Source: Myxococcales bacterium
GTDB lineage: Bacteria; Myxococcota_A; Bradymonadia; REDH01
Assembly (NCBI GenBank): GCA_020633625.1
Contig: JACKDJ010000018.1
Location: 1-64,000 of the forward strand
Length of the DNA stretch: 64,000 nt
Direction: 5' to 3'
Positions 1 to 7,685 of the stretch are shown one piece after another. The position numbers were made by a program, and so were the translations under genes. Positions within the stretch are counted from its first letter, which is position 1. Each line of letters begins with the position of its first letter. The notes under the pieces are model-generated. The model was not told where the DNA came from and searched no databases. It was given only the letters and a program-made list of their open reading frames with translations.

Positions 1-1
1 G

Positions 2-832
2 GATCTCTACTGCGACGGCACCCTGTCGGTCGTCGACTACCGCGACGTCTGCGACGGCGTGCAGCACAACTACTTCTCGATCGCCAACCTCGAGCACGGG
101 CTGCTCTACGTGTTCGCCATCAGCGGCGTCGCGGTATACGGCGCAGCCATCGCGGGGTGGGCCTCGAACTCCAAGTTCTCTCTGCTGGGCGGCCTCCGCT
201 CCAGCGCTCAGATGGTCTCGTACGAGGTCACCATGGGCCTCTCCGTGATGGGCCTCGTCCTCATCTACGGCACGCTCAACCTGAACGAGATGGCCGTCGC
301 ACAGGGCCACCTGATCGGCGGGCTGATCCCGATGTGGGGCATCGTCGTCCAGCCCGTCGCGTTCTTCGTCTTCCTGCTGGCCATCATGGCCGAGACGAAG
401 CGCGCGCCGTTCGACTCGCCCGAGGGAGAGTCCGAGATCGTCGCGGGCTACTTCACCGAGTTCTCGTCGATGAAGTTCGGCGTCATCCAGCTCTCCGAGT
501 ACGTCGCGACAGTCTTCGTCGGCTCGCTCATCGCGACGCTCTTCCTCGGCGGCTGGCAGATCCCGTACCTCTACGGGACCGGGATCCTGATCGGCCCCAG
601 CGACGCGCCCTGGTTCACGCTCGACCTGCCCTACTGGCTCGTCATCTTCCTTCGCGTGCACGCGTTCATCTTCAAGACCATCTTCATCCTCTGGCTGCAG
701 TTCATGCTCCGCTGGACGCTGCCGCGCTTCCGCTACGACCAGATCATGACGCTGGGTTGGAAGATCCTGCTGCCGATCTCGCTCGCGAATCTGTTCATCA
801 CCGCCTTCGTCACGCTCGTCCTCCTCGGCTGA
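2..832 (+). CDS. nuoH: NADH-quinone oxidoreductase subunit H (5' end outside window)
   Basis: Membrane subunit of respiratory complex I that helps form the quinone-binding chamber and couples electron transfer to proton movement. The reading frame is open from the window edge, so the N-terminus is missing; 276 residues are visible. Seen directly: several hydrophobic helices and the NuoH signature ETKRAPFDSPEGESE followed by FTEFSSMKFG near visible residues 120-145, matching the family's conserved cytoplasmic loop at the quinone site. It stops at TGA 830-832 and nuoI starts at 834, so the two are cotranslated. The rest of the nuo cluster must lie upstream, because no nuoJ-N follows. Confidence 0.95.
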   Translation, partial: DLYCDGTLSVVDYRDVCDGVQHNYFSIANLEHGLLYVFAISGVAVYGAAIAGWASNSKFSLLGGLRSSAQMVSYEVTMGLSVMGLVLIYGTLNLNEMAVAQGHLIGGLIPMWGIVVQPVAFFVFLLAIMAETKRAPFDSPEGESEIVAGYFTEFSSMKFGVIQLSEYVATVFVGSLIATLFLGGWQIPYLYGTGILIGPSDAPWFTLDLPYWLVIFLRVHAFIFKTIFILWLQFMLRWTLPRFRYDQIMTLGWKILLPISLANLFITAFVTLVLLG

Positions 833-833
833 C

Positions 834-1391
834 ATGACCGCGACCGTCACAACCGTCCGCCGGCCCGAGCGCAACGCCTGGGTGCAGCTCTACGTGCCCG
901 AGATCGTGAAGGGCCTGGCAATCACGTCGAAGCAGTTCTTCAAGAACCTCGGCGCCGCCGCCCTCGGCAAGCGCGGCGACGTCGTCACGATCCAGTACCC
1001 CGACGTGAAGCGCGACTACCCCGCGCGGTACCGCGGCCTCCACCGCCTCACGTACCGCGACGACGGACAGGTCCGTTGCGTCGCATGTATGTGCTGCTCG
1101 ACGATCTGCCCGGCCAAGTGCATCCACATCGAAGCCGGTCAGCACGAGGACACTTCCATCGAGAAGTACCCCGTCTCGTTCGTCATCGACGAGCTCCGCT
1201 GCATCGTCTGCGGCCTCTGCGTCGAGGCCTGCCCGTGCGACGCTATCCGCATGGACACCGGCATCCACGCGCACCCGTTCTACGAGCGCGACAAGGCCTT
1301 CCTCGACCGCGAGGCGCTCCTCGCCCTCGGTATCCCGTCGACTGCGAAGCAAGGCGGGCACCTCAAGGGCGGGCACGCCGGCGGACACTGA
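834..1391 (+). CDS. nuoI: NADH-quinone oxidoreductase subunit I (2x[4Fe-4S])
   Basis: Peripheral-arm complex I subunit carrying the last two [4Fe-4S] clusters (N6a and N6b), which pass electrons toward N2 and quinone. The 185-residue protein shows two ferredoxin motifs: C82-x2-C85-x2-C88-x3-C92-P with C96, and C123-x2-C126-x2-C129-x3-C133-P. Length and motif spacing are normal for NuoI. The start ATG lies one base after the nuoH stop. The next open frame is an unrelated membrane-anchored protein rather than nuoJ, so the complex I genes are split in this genome. Confidence 0.95.
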   Translation: MTATVTTVRRPERNAWVQLYVPEIVKGLAITSKQFFKNLGAAALGKRGDVVTIQYPDVKRDYPARYRGLHRLTYRDDGQVRCVACMCCSTICPAKCIHIEAGQHEDTSIEKYPVSFVIDELRCIVCGLCVEACPCDAIRMDTGIHAHPFYERDKAFLDREALLALGIPSTAKQGGHLKGGHAGGH

Positions 1392-1474
1392 GCCCGGCCG
1401 CCGACCCTTCCGCGCCGCGCTCTGCGGCGCCCGGCGGCCCCGCGCCCAGCCCTCGTGTCGCGGCCGCGTTCGTC

Positions 1475-2515
1475 GTGGCGACGCTGCTCGCCGCCGCCGG
1501 CTCGCTCGCCGTTCGCCGCTGGGACGTCCACCGGATGCCAAACACCGAGACGGTGCGGCGCGGCAACATCGTCATCTCTCACAACGCCCGCCCCGACGAC
1601 GCCGTCCGGCCGTGGCCGCTGTGGTTCGCCGACGCACGGCTTGGGCTTGGGCAGCTACCCGTCGCGATGGCCCAGCCGCTCGACGACTGGGACGCGTACG
1701 GTTACCGCAACCTGTGGCTCGCTTATGCCACGAGCCACCAGGGCTCGCTCGAGGCGTCTCTGCCGACCTGGATCGCCGATCGCGAGGTCCTGTTCGACGA
1801 GGACGGCTATCGCGTGGAGCGCGCCCGCGTCGTCGCACCCTCCCCCGCCGTTCGGTGGGACGGCCTCACGCACGTCCCGGATGCTTTCGTTAGCCAGTTC
1901 GAGCCCGACGGGCGCGAGCGCGCCTGCGATCGCTGGCTGAACCAGTCGTGGAACTGTGGCGGCTACGACGAATGGATCCACGTCGCAGCCGAGATCCGCG
2001 GCATGGGCGACGAGAACCCCTACCGCTGCATCATCGCGAATGCGCCGCCGAACGGACGAACGTGGAGCATCCGCTGGGGGGTCGTGCCCGCCGCAGGAAG
2101 GACGCTGCGAGTCCGCGCCGGAAACACGTTCGAGTCGATCCGCTCGAACCGCGGCAGCGCGGTGACCCTGCGTGCGTTCGTCGGAGCCGACGAGGCCTTC
2201 TCCAAGACCTTTGACCCGAACGACCGGACCTACGACTCGATCGAGGTAGCGCTCCCCGACACGCCCACGACGACGCTCCGCTTCGAGATCGGCGCTGACG
2301 ACTACTTCGACCGATTTTTCTGCTTTCGACCCCAAGTCGTTGGTGGGGAAGACATCTCGGACGATGGCGAGGCGTCAGCAGACACGGTCGAGGCGGAGGC
2401 CGGAGTACTGGCAGAGGCGGGCGCCGAGGCCGCCGATGGCTCGGCGGCCGGCGCAGTCGTCGGCACACCCAGGACCGCGGAGGACGCCCCGCTAGACGGG
2501 TCGTCCGTGGAGTGA
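1475..2515 (+). CDS. unknown membrane-anchored extracytoplasmic protein, possible carbohydrate-binding-like C-terminus
   Basis: Not recognised as a named family. The frame is open from inside nuoI and has no ATG until 1535; GTG 1475 is the first usual start after nuoI, but a CTG at 1388 overlapping the nuoI stop would give a complete N-terminal membrane helix (roughly codons 1463-1520, Ala/Val/Leu-rich, followed by RR). I therefore regard the start as open. The remainder is soluble, with Trp-rich stretches and a cysteine-containing central segment, then a beta-rich region around residues 195-295 that resembles a jelly-roll or NPCBM-type fold in hydrophobic pattern (inference only). The tail is Ala/Glu/Asp-rich and probably disordered. 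It directly follows nuoI but nothing in it suggests a complex I role. Confidence 0.7.
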   Translation: MATLLAAAGSLAVRRWDVHRMPNTETVRRGNIVISHNARPDDAVRPWPLWFADARLGLGQLPVAMAQPLDDWDAYGYRNLWLAYATSHQGSLEASLPTWIADREVLFDEDGYRVERARVVAPSPAVRWDGLTHVPDAFVSQFEPDGRERACDRWLNQSWNCGGYDEWIHVAAEIRGMGDENPYRCIIANAPPNGRTWSIRWGVVPAAGRTLRVRAGNTFESIRSNRGSAVTLRAFVGADEAFSKTFDPNDRTYDSIEVALPDTPTTTLRFEIGADDYFDRFFCFRPQVVGGEDISDDGEASADTVEAEAGVLAEAGAEAADGSAAGAVVGTPRTAEDAPLDGSSVE

Positions 2516-2592
2516 CCGCGCCGCGACTCGGAGGCGACTCGGTGGGCACGCTCCGCGACGCGCACAGTCCACGACGGCCTCCTGTGCGAGGC

Positions 2593-4167
2593 TCAGTGGG
2601 TGCGTGCACTCCGAGTCAGCGCCGCAGTCGACCCGGCGCTGCGCGGATCGACTCCGCAGCGACGACGAGCCGCGAGATCGGGTAGCACCAGGCCGAGGCG
2701 GAGGTCGGCCCGGTCGAGCTTCGCACCGCTGCGACGAGTACGACCCGCACGCAGCCCGCTCCACCCGCGGATCATGAACGATCGCGCGCCACGGAAGATC
2801 GGTCCCGCGGAGGCGGGCCGCGCGACGCCGACCATCACGGCCGCCATCCAGGCGCCCCGCACGTGGTGGGGCACGGGTGTCGACGCGCCGCCCTGCTCGG
2901 CAACGTCACCGCGGCGCAGCGCATCGACCACGCGCTGCGTGCCGGCCCAGACGCCCGGCGACAGTTCGTATCCGGGCACTTCCTCGAGGGTCCGACCTCC
3001 GAGGGAGTACAGCGCAGTAGCGTAAACCGCGGACGCCGTCGCCGCCGCGAGCTCAACGATCGTCCGCACCGAGACGGCGACGACCGCGCCGCTCCGAACG
3101 TGCACCCGCGCCTCGTCCGGGAGCCTCGCCCGATGCTCGGCCGACCGCTCGAGCGCGTTCGCGTCGTGCGCGTGCCCGACGTCGTAAAGGAGCTCGGTCG
3201 CGATCGCCGCTGAGACCGCCGGCGGCGGGGCGCTCGGTGAGAGCGTCCAGGGCTGCGGAGTCTCGTCAACGGCCGCGCGCTCCAGCATCACGGAGACCAT
3301 GGCTGGCCCGCCGACGATCACCGTCAGCCACTGCTGGACGAGCTGCGGAATCCACAAGCCCACCAGCGCCGACTCGACGGGGCTCTCTGCTCGGTCGGCG
3401 CCGGCAGCGGCGAGTCCCGCGCGAGCTGCCGCGTGGAGCTCATCGATGAGCCCCGGGCACGCGCGCGCCGCCGCGATCGTCGCGGCCCATGCCGCATCCG
3501 CCCACTTGCGCGGATCGGATGGCAGATCTGGGTCGACCGGGAGCACGATTCGGTCCCGGAGCATGCCGCTGAGCGCCTCGGCCGCCGTCACCGGCGCTGC
3601 CATGAGTGGATACCGGGGGTACGTGATCTCGCCGGACTCGGCGAGATCGTGGAGCGGCGCCGCAATGGCCGCGTAGAGCTCCTCGATCGCCGCAAACGTG
3701 TCGTTGGTCGAGGGAACGAGACGCGCGTCGGCGAGAACACGTAGCGCGTCGACCCGCGACCGAGTCAGGCCGATCAGCCGGATCGCGTCGGGCGTCACCT
3801 GGGCTTCGCCACCCAGCAGCTCCAAAAGGGGAACCGCCGCGCCAATGTGCGCGTCGAACGCGTCGACGAGGGCCTCCCCGGGGCGCTCCACGCTGGCGAG
3901 GCGTGCGCGCAGCAGTCGCGCCTCCCCGACCAGCGTCGCGGCGTCGGTTCGAACCTCCGCGCCGACCTCGACGTCCCTCTGGAGGCGCGACCGAAGCTGC
4001 GCGAGCGCCGAGCGCGAGGCGTGAGGCGTCGGCGCGAGGCCGGCGGGCGCAACCTTCGCCGCGCGCGGCGACGCCGCGATCGCGTTGTTGGTCGAGCGAC
4101 GATACTGCCGAAAGAGGTGGTACCCCACCCATGCGAGCATCAGTGCGATCTTGACCGCGCCCTCCAC
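2593..4167 (-). CDS. unknown protein with N-terminal membrane helix, last gene of nfeD-floA operon
   Basis: A 524-residue protein that I do not recognise. The frame is open further upstream, but GTG 4167 is chosen because it lies one base after the stop of the preceding gene and starts directly with a membrane helix (VKIALMLAWVGYHLF) followed by basic residues. The body is Ala/Leu-rich and helical, with a moderately hydrophobic stretch around residues 245-275 (IPQLVQQWLTVIVGG) and a basic C-terminus. It is the fourth gene of a run nfeD, floA, unknown, unknown with 0-4 nt spacing, which suggests a role at the flotillin membrane domains. It ends 77 bp from the convergent gene at 2515. Confidence 0.7.
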   Translation of the reverse strand: MEGAVKIALMLAWVGYHLFRQYRRSTNNAIAASPRAAKVAPAGLAPTPHASRSALAQLRSRLQRDVEVGAEVRTDAATLVGEARLLRARLASVERPGEALVDAFDAHIGAAVPLLELLGGEAQVTPDAIRLIGLTRSRVDALRVLADARLVPSTNDTFAAIEELYAAIAAPLHDLAESGEITYPRYPLMAAPVTAAEALSGMLRDRIVLPVDPDLPSDPRKWADAAWAATIAAARACPGLIDELHAAARAGLAAAGADRAESPVESALVGLWIPQLVQQWLTVIVGGPAMVSVMLERAAVDETPQPWTLSPSAPPPAVSAAIATELLYDVGHAHDANALERSAEHRARLPDEARVHVRSGAVVAVSVRTIVELAAATASAVYATALYSLGGRTLEEVPGYELSPGVWAGTQRVVDALRRGDVAEQGGASTPVPHHVRGAWMAAVMVGVARPASAGPIFRGARSFMIRGWSGLRAGRTRRSGAKLDRADLRLGLVLPDLAARRRCGVDPRSAGSTAALTRSARTH

Positions 4168-4168
4168 G

Positions 4169-5005
4169 TCAGCGCTCCTCGGGCTCGTCGGGGGCGTCGA
4201 CCGCCGACTCGGCTGCAGGCGCACGCTCGGTGGGGGCGGAGGCGGCGTCCGACGCGCCGGTGGCGCCGTCCCGCGCGGGACGCAGCGGCGTCGCGCCGGC
4301 CGGGTCGAGCGCACCGAGCTGCATGGTTCCGCGCGAGGCCGGCATCGCAGCGGTGCCGGCCGGGCCGCGGTCGCCGGGCTTGGGTAGCGAGTCGATCGGT
4401 GCCCAGTCGCCGCCCGCCTCTTCGAGCGGCTCACGGAGGGCAGAGGACCGCCCGGTCGGCGTCTCGTCCAGATCGTCAATCGGCTCGAGCGCCTGTGTCG
4501 CCCCGCCGTGCCCCACCGCGGGCGACGCGACGGTGCGGGCGCCCGCGGGCGGCGGCGGGGACTTTGCCGGCTCAGAGACAGGCGCGCGCAGTCCGCGAGC
4601 CGCCTCCGCCAGGATCGCCGAGCGCGAGAGCGCGTCCGCCGTCGCGTCCCACAGCGGGAGCGGGCGAGTGCTGGAGTCGTGCGTCGGCGACGCAGGGTGC
4701 GAAGCGGCGGACGGAGCGGCGTCGCCCGCGCCGGTGGCAGGTGGCACGACGTGGTTCGTACCGGTCTCGCTCCTGGCGATCCCGCGAGGGACGAGCGAGC
4801 GGCGCGTCGGCTGCGCCGTCGACTCCGGCGGCTCGGCGCTGGCGGCCTCGGTCGGCGCCACCGTCGACGGCGCGGCTCTCCTGCTGCCGAGCGGCCCGTC
4901 GGAGGCGGCCGGCGATGGCGCGGCGCGCCCGGCCGCGAGCGCGTGCGGGCGAGCCAGGATGAGCGCAGCTCGAACCGCGCGGCGGAGCGAGCCGGGTTCG
5001 GTCAC
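4169..5005 (-). CDS. low-complexity Pro/Ala-rich unknown protein between floA and membrane gene
   Basis: A 278-residue protein, mostly Ala, Pro, Ser, Thr and Gly, likely disordered, with a short basic-hydrophobic N-terminus (RRAVRAALILARPHALAAG) and an acidic end. No family is recognisable. The start is GTG 5005, whose last bases overlap the floA stop (GTGA, 4 nt), and its stop lies one base before the next GTG at 4167, so it is very probably translated as part of the operon despite its unusual composition. A role as a linker or scaffold next to the flotillin is possible but unproven. Confidence 0.6.
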   Translation of the reverse strand: MTEPGSLRRAVRAALILARPHALAAGRAAPSPAASDGPLGSRRAAPSTVAPTEAASAEPPESTAQPTRRSLVPRGIARSETGTNHVVPPATGAGDAAPSAASHPASPTHDSSTRPLPLWDATADALSRSAILAEAARGLRAPVSEPAKSPPPPAGARTVASPAVGHGGATQALEPIDDLDETPTGRSSALREPLEEAGGDWAPIDSLPKPGDRGPAGTAAMPASRGTMQLGALDPAGATPLRPARDGATGASDAASAPTERAPAAESAVDAPDEPEER

Positions 5006-5961
5006 TTGTTCTCGTCCTTGGCGATCGCCTTACGCATCTCGGTGTCGGCCATGACGTTGCGCAGGTTGTAGTAATCCATCGCGCCAAGGTTGCCCTTCTG
5101 CAGGGCGGAGGCGATCGCGAGCGGGACCTGTGCCTCGGCCTCTTGGACCTTGGCGAGGGCCTCCTGATAGCGGGCCTTCATCTCCTGCTCGGTGGCGACG
5201 GCCTCCGCTCGGCGGCTCTCGGCGCGCGCCTGCGCGATGTTCTTGTCGGCCTCGGCCTGGTCCATCTGGAGCTTCGCGCCGATGTTGGCGCCCACGTCGA
5301 CGTCGGCGATGTCGATGGAGAGGATCTCGAACGCGGTCCCGGCGTCGAGGCCCTTCATCATGACGGTCTTCGAGATCCGGTCGGGGTTCTCGAGCACCTC
5401 CTTGTGGCTCTTGGCGGAGCCGATCGTGGTGACGATGCCCTCGCCGACGCGTGCCAGGATTGTCTCCTCGCCGGCGCCGCCGACCAGCCGGTCAATGTTC
5501 GCGCGGAGCGTGATCCGGCTGATCGCCATGAGCTGGATGCCGTCACCGGCCATCGCCGCGACCTTCGGCGTCTGGATGACCTTCGGGTTGACGCTCATCT
5601 TGACGGCCTCGAGGACATCGCGGCCGGCGAGGTCGATCGCCGCGGCGCGGGCGAACGTGAGACCAATTCCGGCTTTCTGCGCCGAGATGAGCGCGATGAC
5701 GACGCGCTCGACGTGACCGCCAGCGAGGTAGTGCGCCTCGAGAAGGTCGACCGGCACGTCGAGACCCGCCTTCACCGCGCTGATCCGCGGGTTGACGATC
5801 AGGTGAGGCGAGACGCGCCTGAGGCGCATCGCCACGAGCTGGAAGATGCCGACTCCGGCGCCGGACGCGAGGGCAGACACCCACAGCCCGAGCGGCACGA
5901 AGTACAGCAGCAGCATCACTGCGAAGAGGACCAGACCTACCGGGAGAATCCACATCATCAC
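5002..5961 (-). CDS. floA: flotillin-like protein FloA
   Basis: Membrane scaffold protein of the bacterial flotillin family, which organises functional membrane microdomains. The 319-residue product begins with a hydrophobic hairpin (residues 2-45), continues with an SPFH/band-7-like domain (about 50-230; for example VERVVIALISAQKAGIGL) and ends with an Ala/Glu-rich coiled coil (about 225-300) in which AEA/QEA repeats are visible. Length matches FloA/YqfA of Bacillus (about 330). The start is GTG 5961, immediately after the nfeD stop; ATG codons follow at codons 2 and 3. Pairing with an upstream nfeD gene is the classic floA context. Confidence 0.93.
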   Translation of the reverse strand: MMMWILPVGLVLFAVMLLLYFVPLGLWVSALASGAGVGIFQLVAMRLRRVSPHLIVNPRISAVKAGLDVPVDLLEAHYLAGGHVERVVIALISAQKAGIGLTFARAAAIDLAGRDVLEAVKMSVNPKVIQTPKVAAMAGDGIQLMAISRITLRANIDRLVGGAGEETILARVGEGIVTTIGSAKSHKEVLENPDRISKTVMMKGLDAGTAFEILSIDIADVDVGANIGAKLQMDQAEADKNIAQARAESRRAEAVATEQEMKARYQEALAKVQEAEAQVPLAIASALQKGNLGAMDYYNLRNVMADTEMRKAIAKDENK

Positions 5962-7521
5962 TCAACCCTCATTCGGAGACTCGACTTCCTCGACAACGAC
6001 ACGAACGCCGCCGACCTCGACCACGGCCACCTCGACCCCCGCCTCGACCCAGGGACCGCGCGAGACGACGTCGACGACGTCGCCCGCGAACCGGACCTTG
6101 CCGGCTGGCTTCAGCGGCGTCAGCGTGCGTCCGCGGTCGCCCGGCGAGACGCTGACGCCCACTACGGTCTCGGGTGGCGCAGCCGCACCCGCACGCTGCG
6201 CGATTGTCGTGCGCAACACCAGCCACGATGGATACGCCCGCTCGGGCAACAGCTTCCCGATCGCGAACGCAGCGCCAATCGCCAAGACGAGCGCGAAGAA
6301 CAGCGTGCGCGCTCCTGCGTTCACCGCCCCAGCCGACACCGCCACGTCGAGCGGACCGTCGACCATCGACAGCAGCAGCGCCCCCGCGACGCACGCGATG
6401 CCCAGGATCCCCGCGATCCCAAACCCGGGGATCACGAACAGCTCCAGCGCGAGCAAGACGAAGCCCACGAGAAGGAGCGCGACCTCCTCCCACCCGGCCA
6501 GCGCCACCACGGCGTGCCCGAAGAAGAACGCCGACAACGCGAGCACCCCGACCACGCCGGGCAGCGCGACGCCTGGATGGTACAGCTCGATCATGACCCC
6601 GAGCATCCCGATCGACATCAGGATCCCAGCGACCACGGGCGACGTCAGGAACCCCGCGAGGCGCTCGGCCCAGTTCAGCTCGACGCCGACCCGCTCCGTG
6701 CTCGCCGCGCCGAGCGCCGCGAACAGCTCATCCTCTGAGTCCACGACGCCATCGATCACGCCGAGCGCGGCAGCTTCGCGGGTGGTCAGCGTGAGCAGCG
6801 TCTCGTCGTCGATCACCCCGTCGATGGCGACGGACGCGTCGACCATCGCCTCCGCCACGTCGGTCCGGCGACCGCGTGCCTCGGCAGTCGCGCGCATCTC
6901 GGCGCGCATGTACGACACGACCTTGTCCTCGACGGGGGCCGCCTCGCCCCCCTCGATCTGGATCGGCGTCGCGGCGCCCATCGAAGCGCCGGGGCCGAAC
7001 ACGATGGACTGCGCCGCGAGCGAGATCAGCGCACCGGCGCTGATGGCGCGGTGTGGCACGTACGCGACGGTCGGGACGTCCGACTCCAACAGCGCGTCCC
7101 GGATCCGGACCGCCGCGTCGATGCGACCCCCGAAGGTATCGACGCGCAGCACGATCAGACCGGCACCAGCCGCGTCGCGGAGCGCCCGCTCGACGTAGGA
7201 GGCCGTCGCGGGCGAGATCTCGCCGCTGATGTCGATCACCAACGCCGTCGCCGGTGCACCGCCGTCCTCGAACAGCGCAGGGGGCGGGGAGAGCACGTCG
7301 GCCGTTGGGATGCGCGGCGCCTGCGCCTCGTCTCCGGCGCCCTCCTCAGGGGTCGACGCGGGCGCGCCCGTATCGGCGCTCGCGAGATCGGTCTGCGAAA
7401 CCGACGACCCCTCCGCGCTGCCGCCTACCTCCTTCGCCTCGGCGGCCCCGAACGAGAGACAGGCCCCGACGAGCAAGCCGACCACCGGCGCGCCCCAACG
7501 AACTGCGTTCAGCTTACCCAT
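5962..7521 (-). CDS. NfeD-family membrane-bound serine protease (ClpP-like)
   Basis: Long-form NfeD protein (519 residues) expected to act with the flotillin encoded immediately downstream. Visible order: a signal sequence (about 1-29, with a possible lipobox ending at Cys21), a Ser/Thr/Glu-rich linker, a ClpP-class domain (about 90-270), a polytopic membrane region (about 290-425) and an OB-fold NfeD domain (about 450-515). Ser161 in AISAGAL and Lys200 in the helix after the SMGAATPI segment are at the spacing expected of the Ser-Lys dyad known from the archaeal homologue PH1510. It is the first gene of the minus-strand operon, and the 164 bp before it separate it from a divergent kinase gene. 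Confidence 0.9.
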   Translation of the reverse strand: MGKLNAVRWGAPVVGLLVGACLSFGAAEAKEVGGSAEGSSVSQTDLASADTGAPASTPEEGAGDEAQAPRIPTADVLSPPPALFEDGGAPATALVIDISGEISPATASYVERALRDAAGAGLIVLRVDTFGGRIDAAVRIRDALLESDVPTVAYVPHRAISAGALISLAAQSIVFGPGASMGAATPIQIEGGEAAPVEDKVVSYMRAEMRATAEARGRRTDVAEAMVDASVAIDGVIDDETLLTLTTREAAALGVIDGVVDSEDELFAALGAASTERVGVELNWAERLAGFLTSPVVAGILMSIGMLGVMIELYHPGVALPGVVGVLALSAFFFGHAVVALAGWEEVALLLVGFVLLALELFVIPGFGIAGILGIACVAGALLLSMVDGPLDVAVSAGAVNAGARTLFFALVLAIGAAFAIGKLLPERAYPSWLVLRTTIAQRAGAAAPPETVVGVSVSPGDRGRTLTPLKPAGKVRFAGDVVDVVSRGPWVEAGVEVAVVEVGGVRVVVEEVESPNEG

Positions 7522-7685
7522 GTCGTGACGTTAACTCGCCGTGGGGCGTTTCGCACGCCAAATCTCGACGGAGCGATCGGCCCGCCACCGCGAGACGTGC
7601 CGCCTCCGGCGATGGAATTGACCGCGGCGCACAACACGCCATAGGCTCGCCAACCGCGGCAGCTAGGCGCCGCAAGGAGCTCGCG

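Noticed and set aside
5143..6738. A 531-codon plus-strand frame opposite floA and nfeD
   Set aside because: Asp/Arg/His-rich shadow that crosses the boundary of two well-supported genes.
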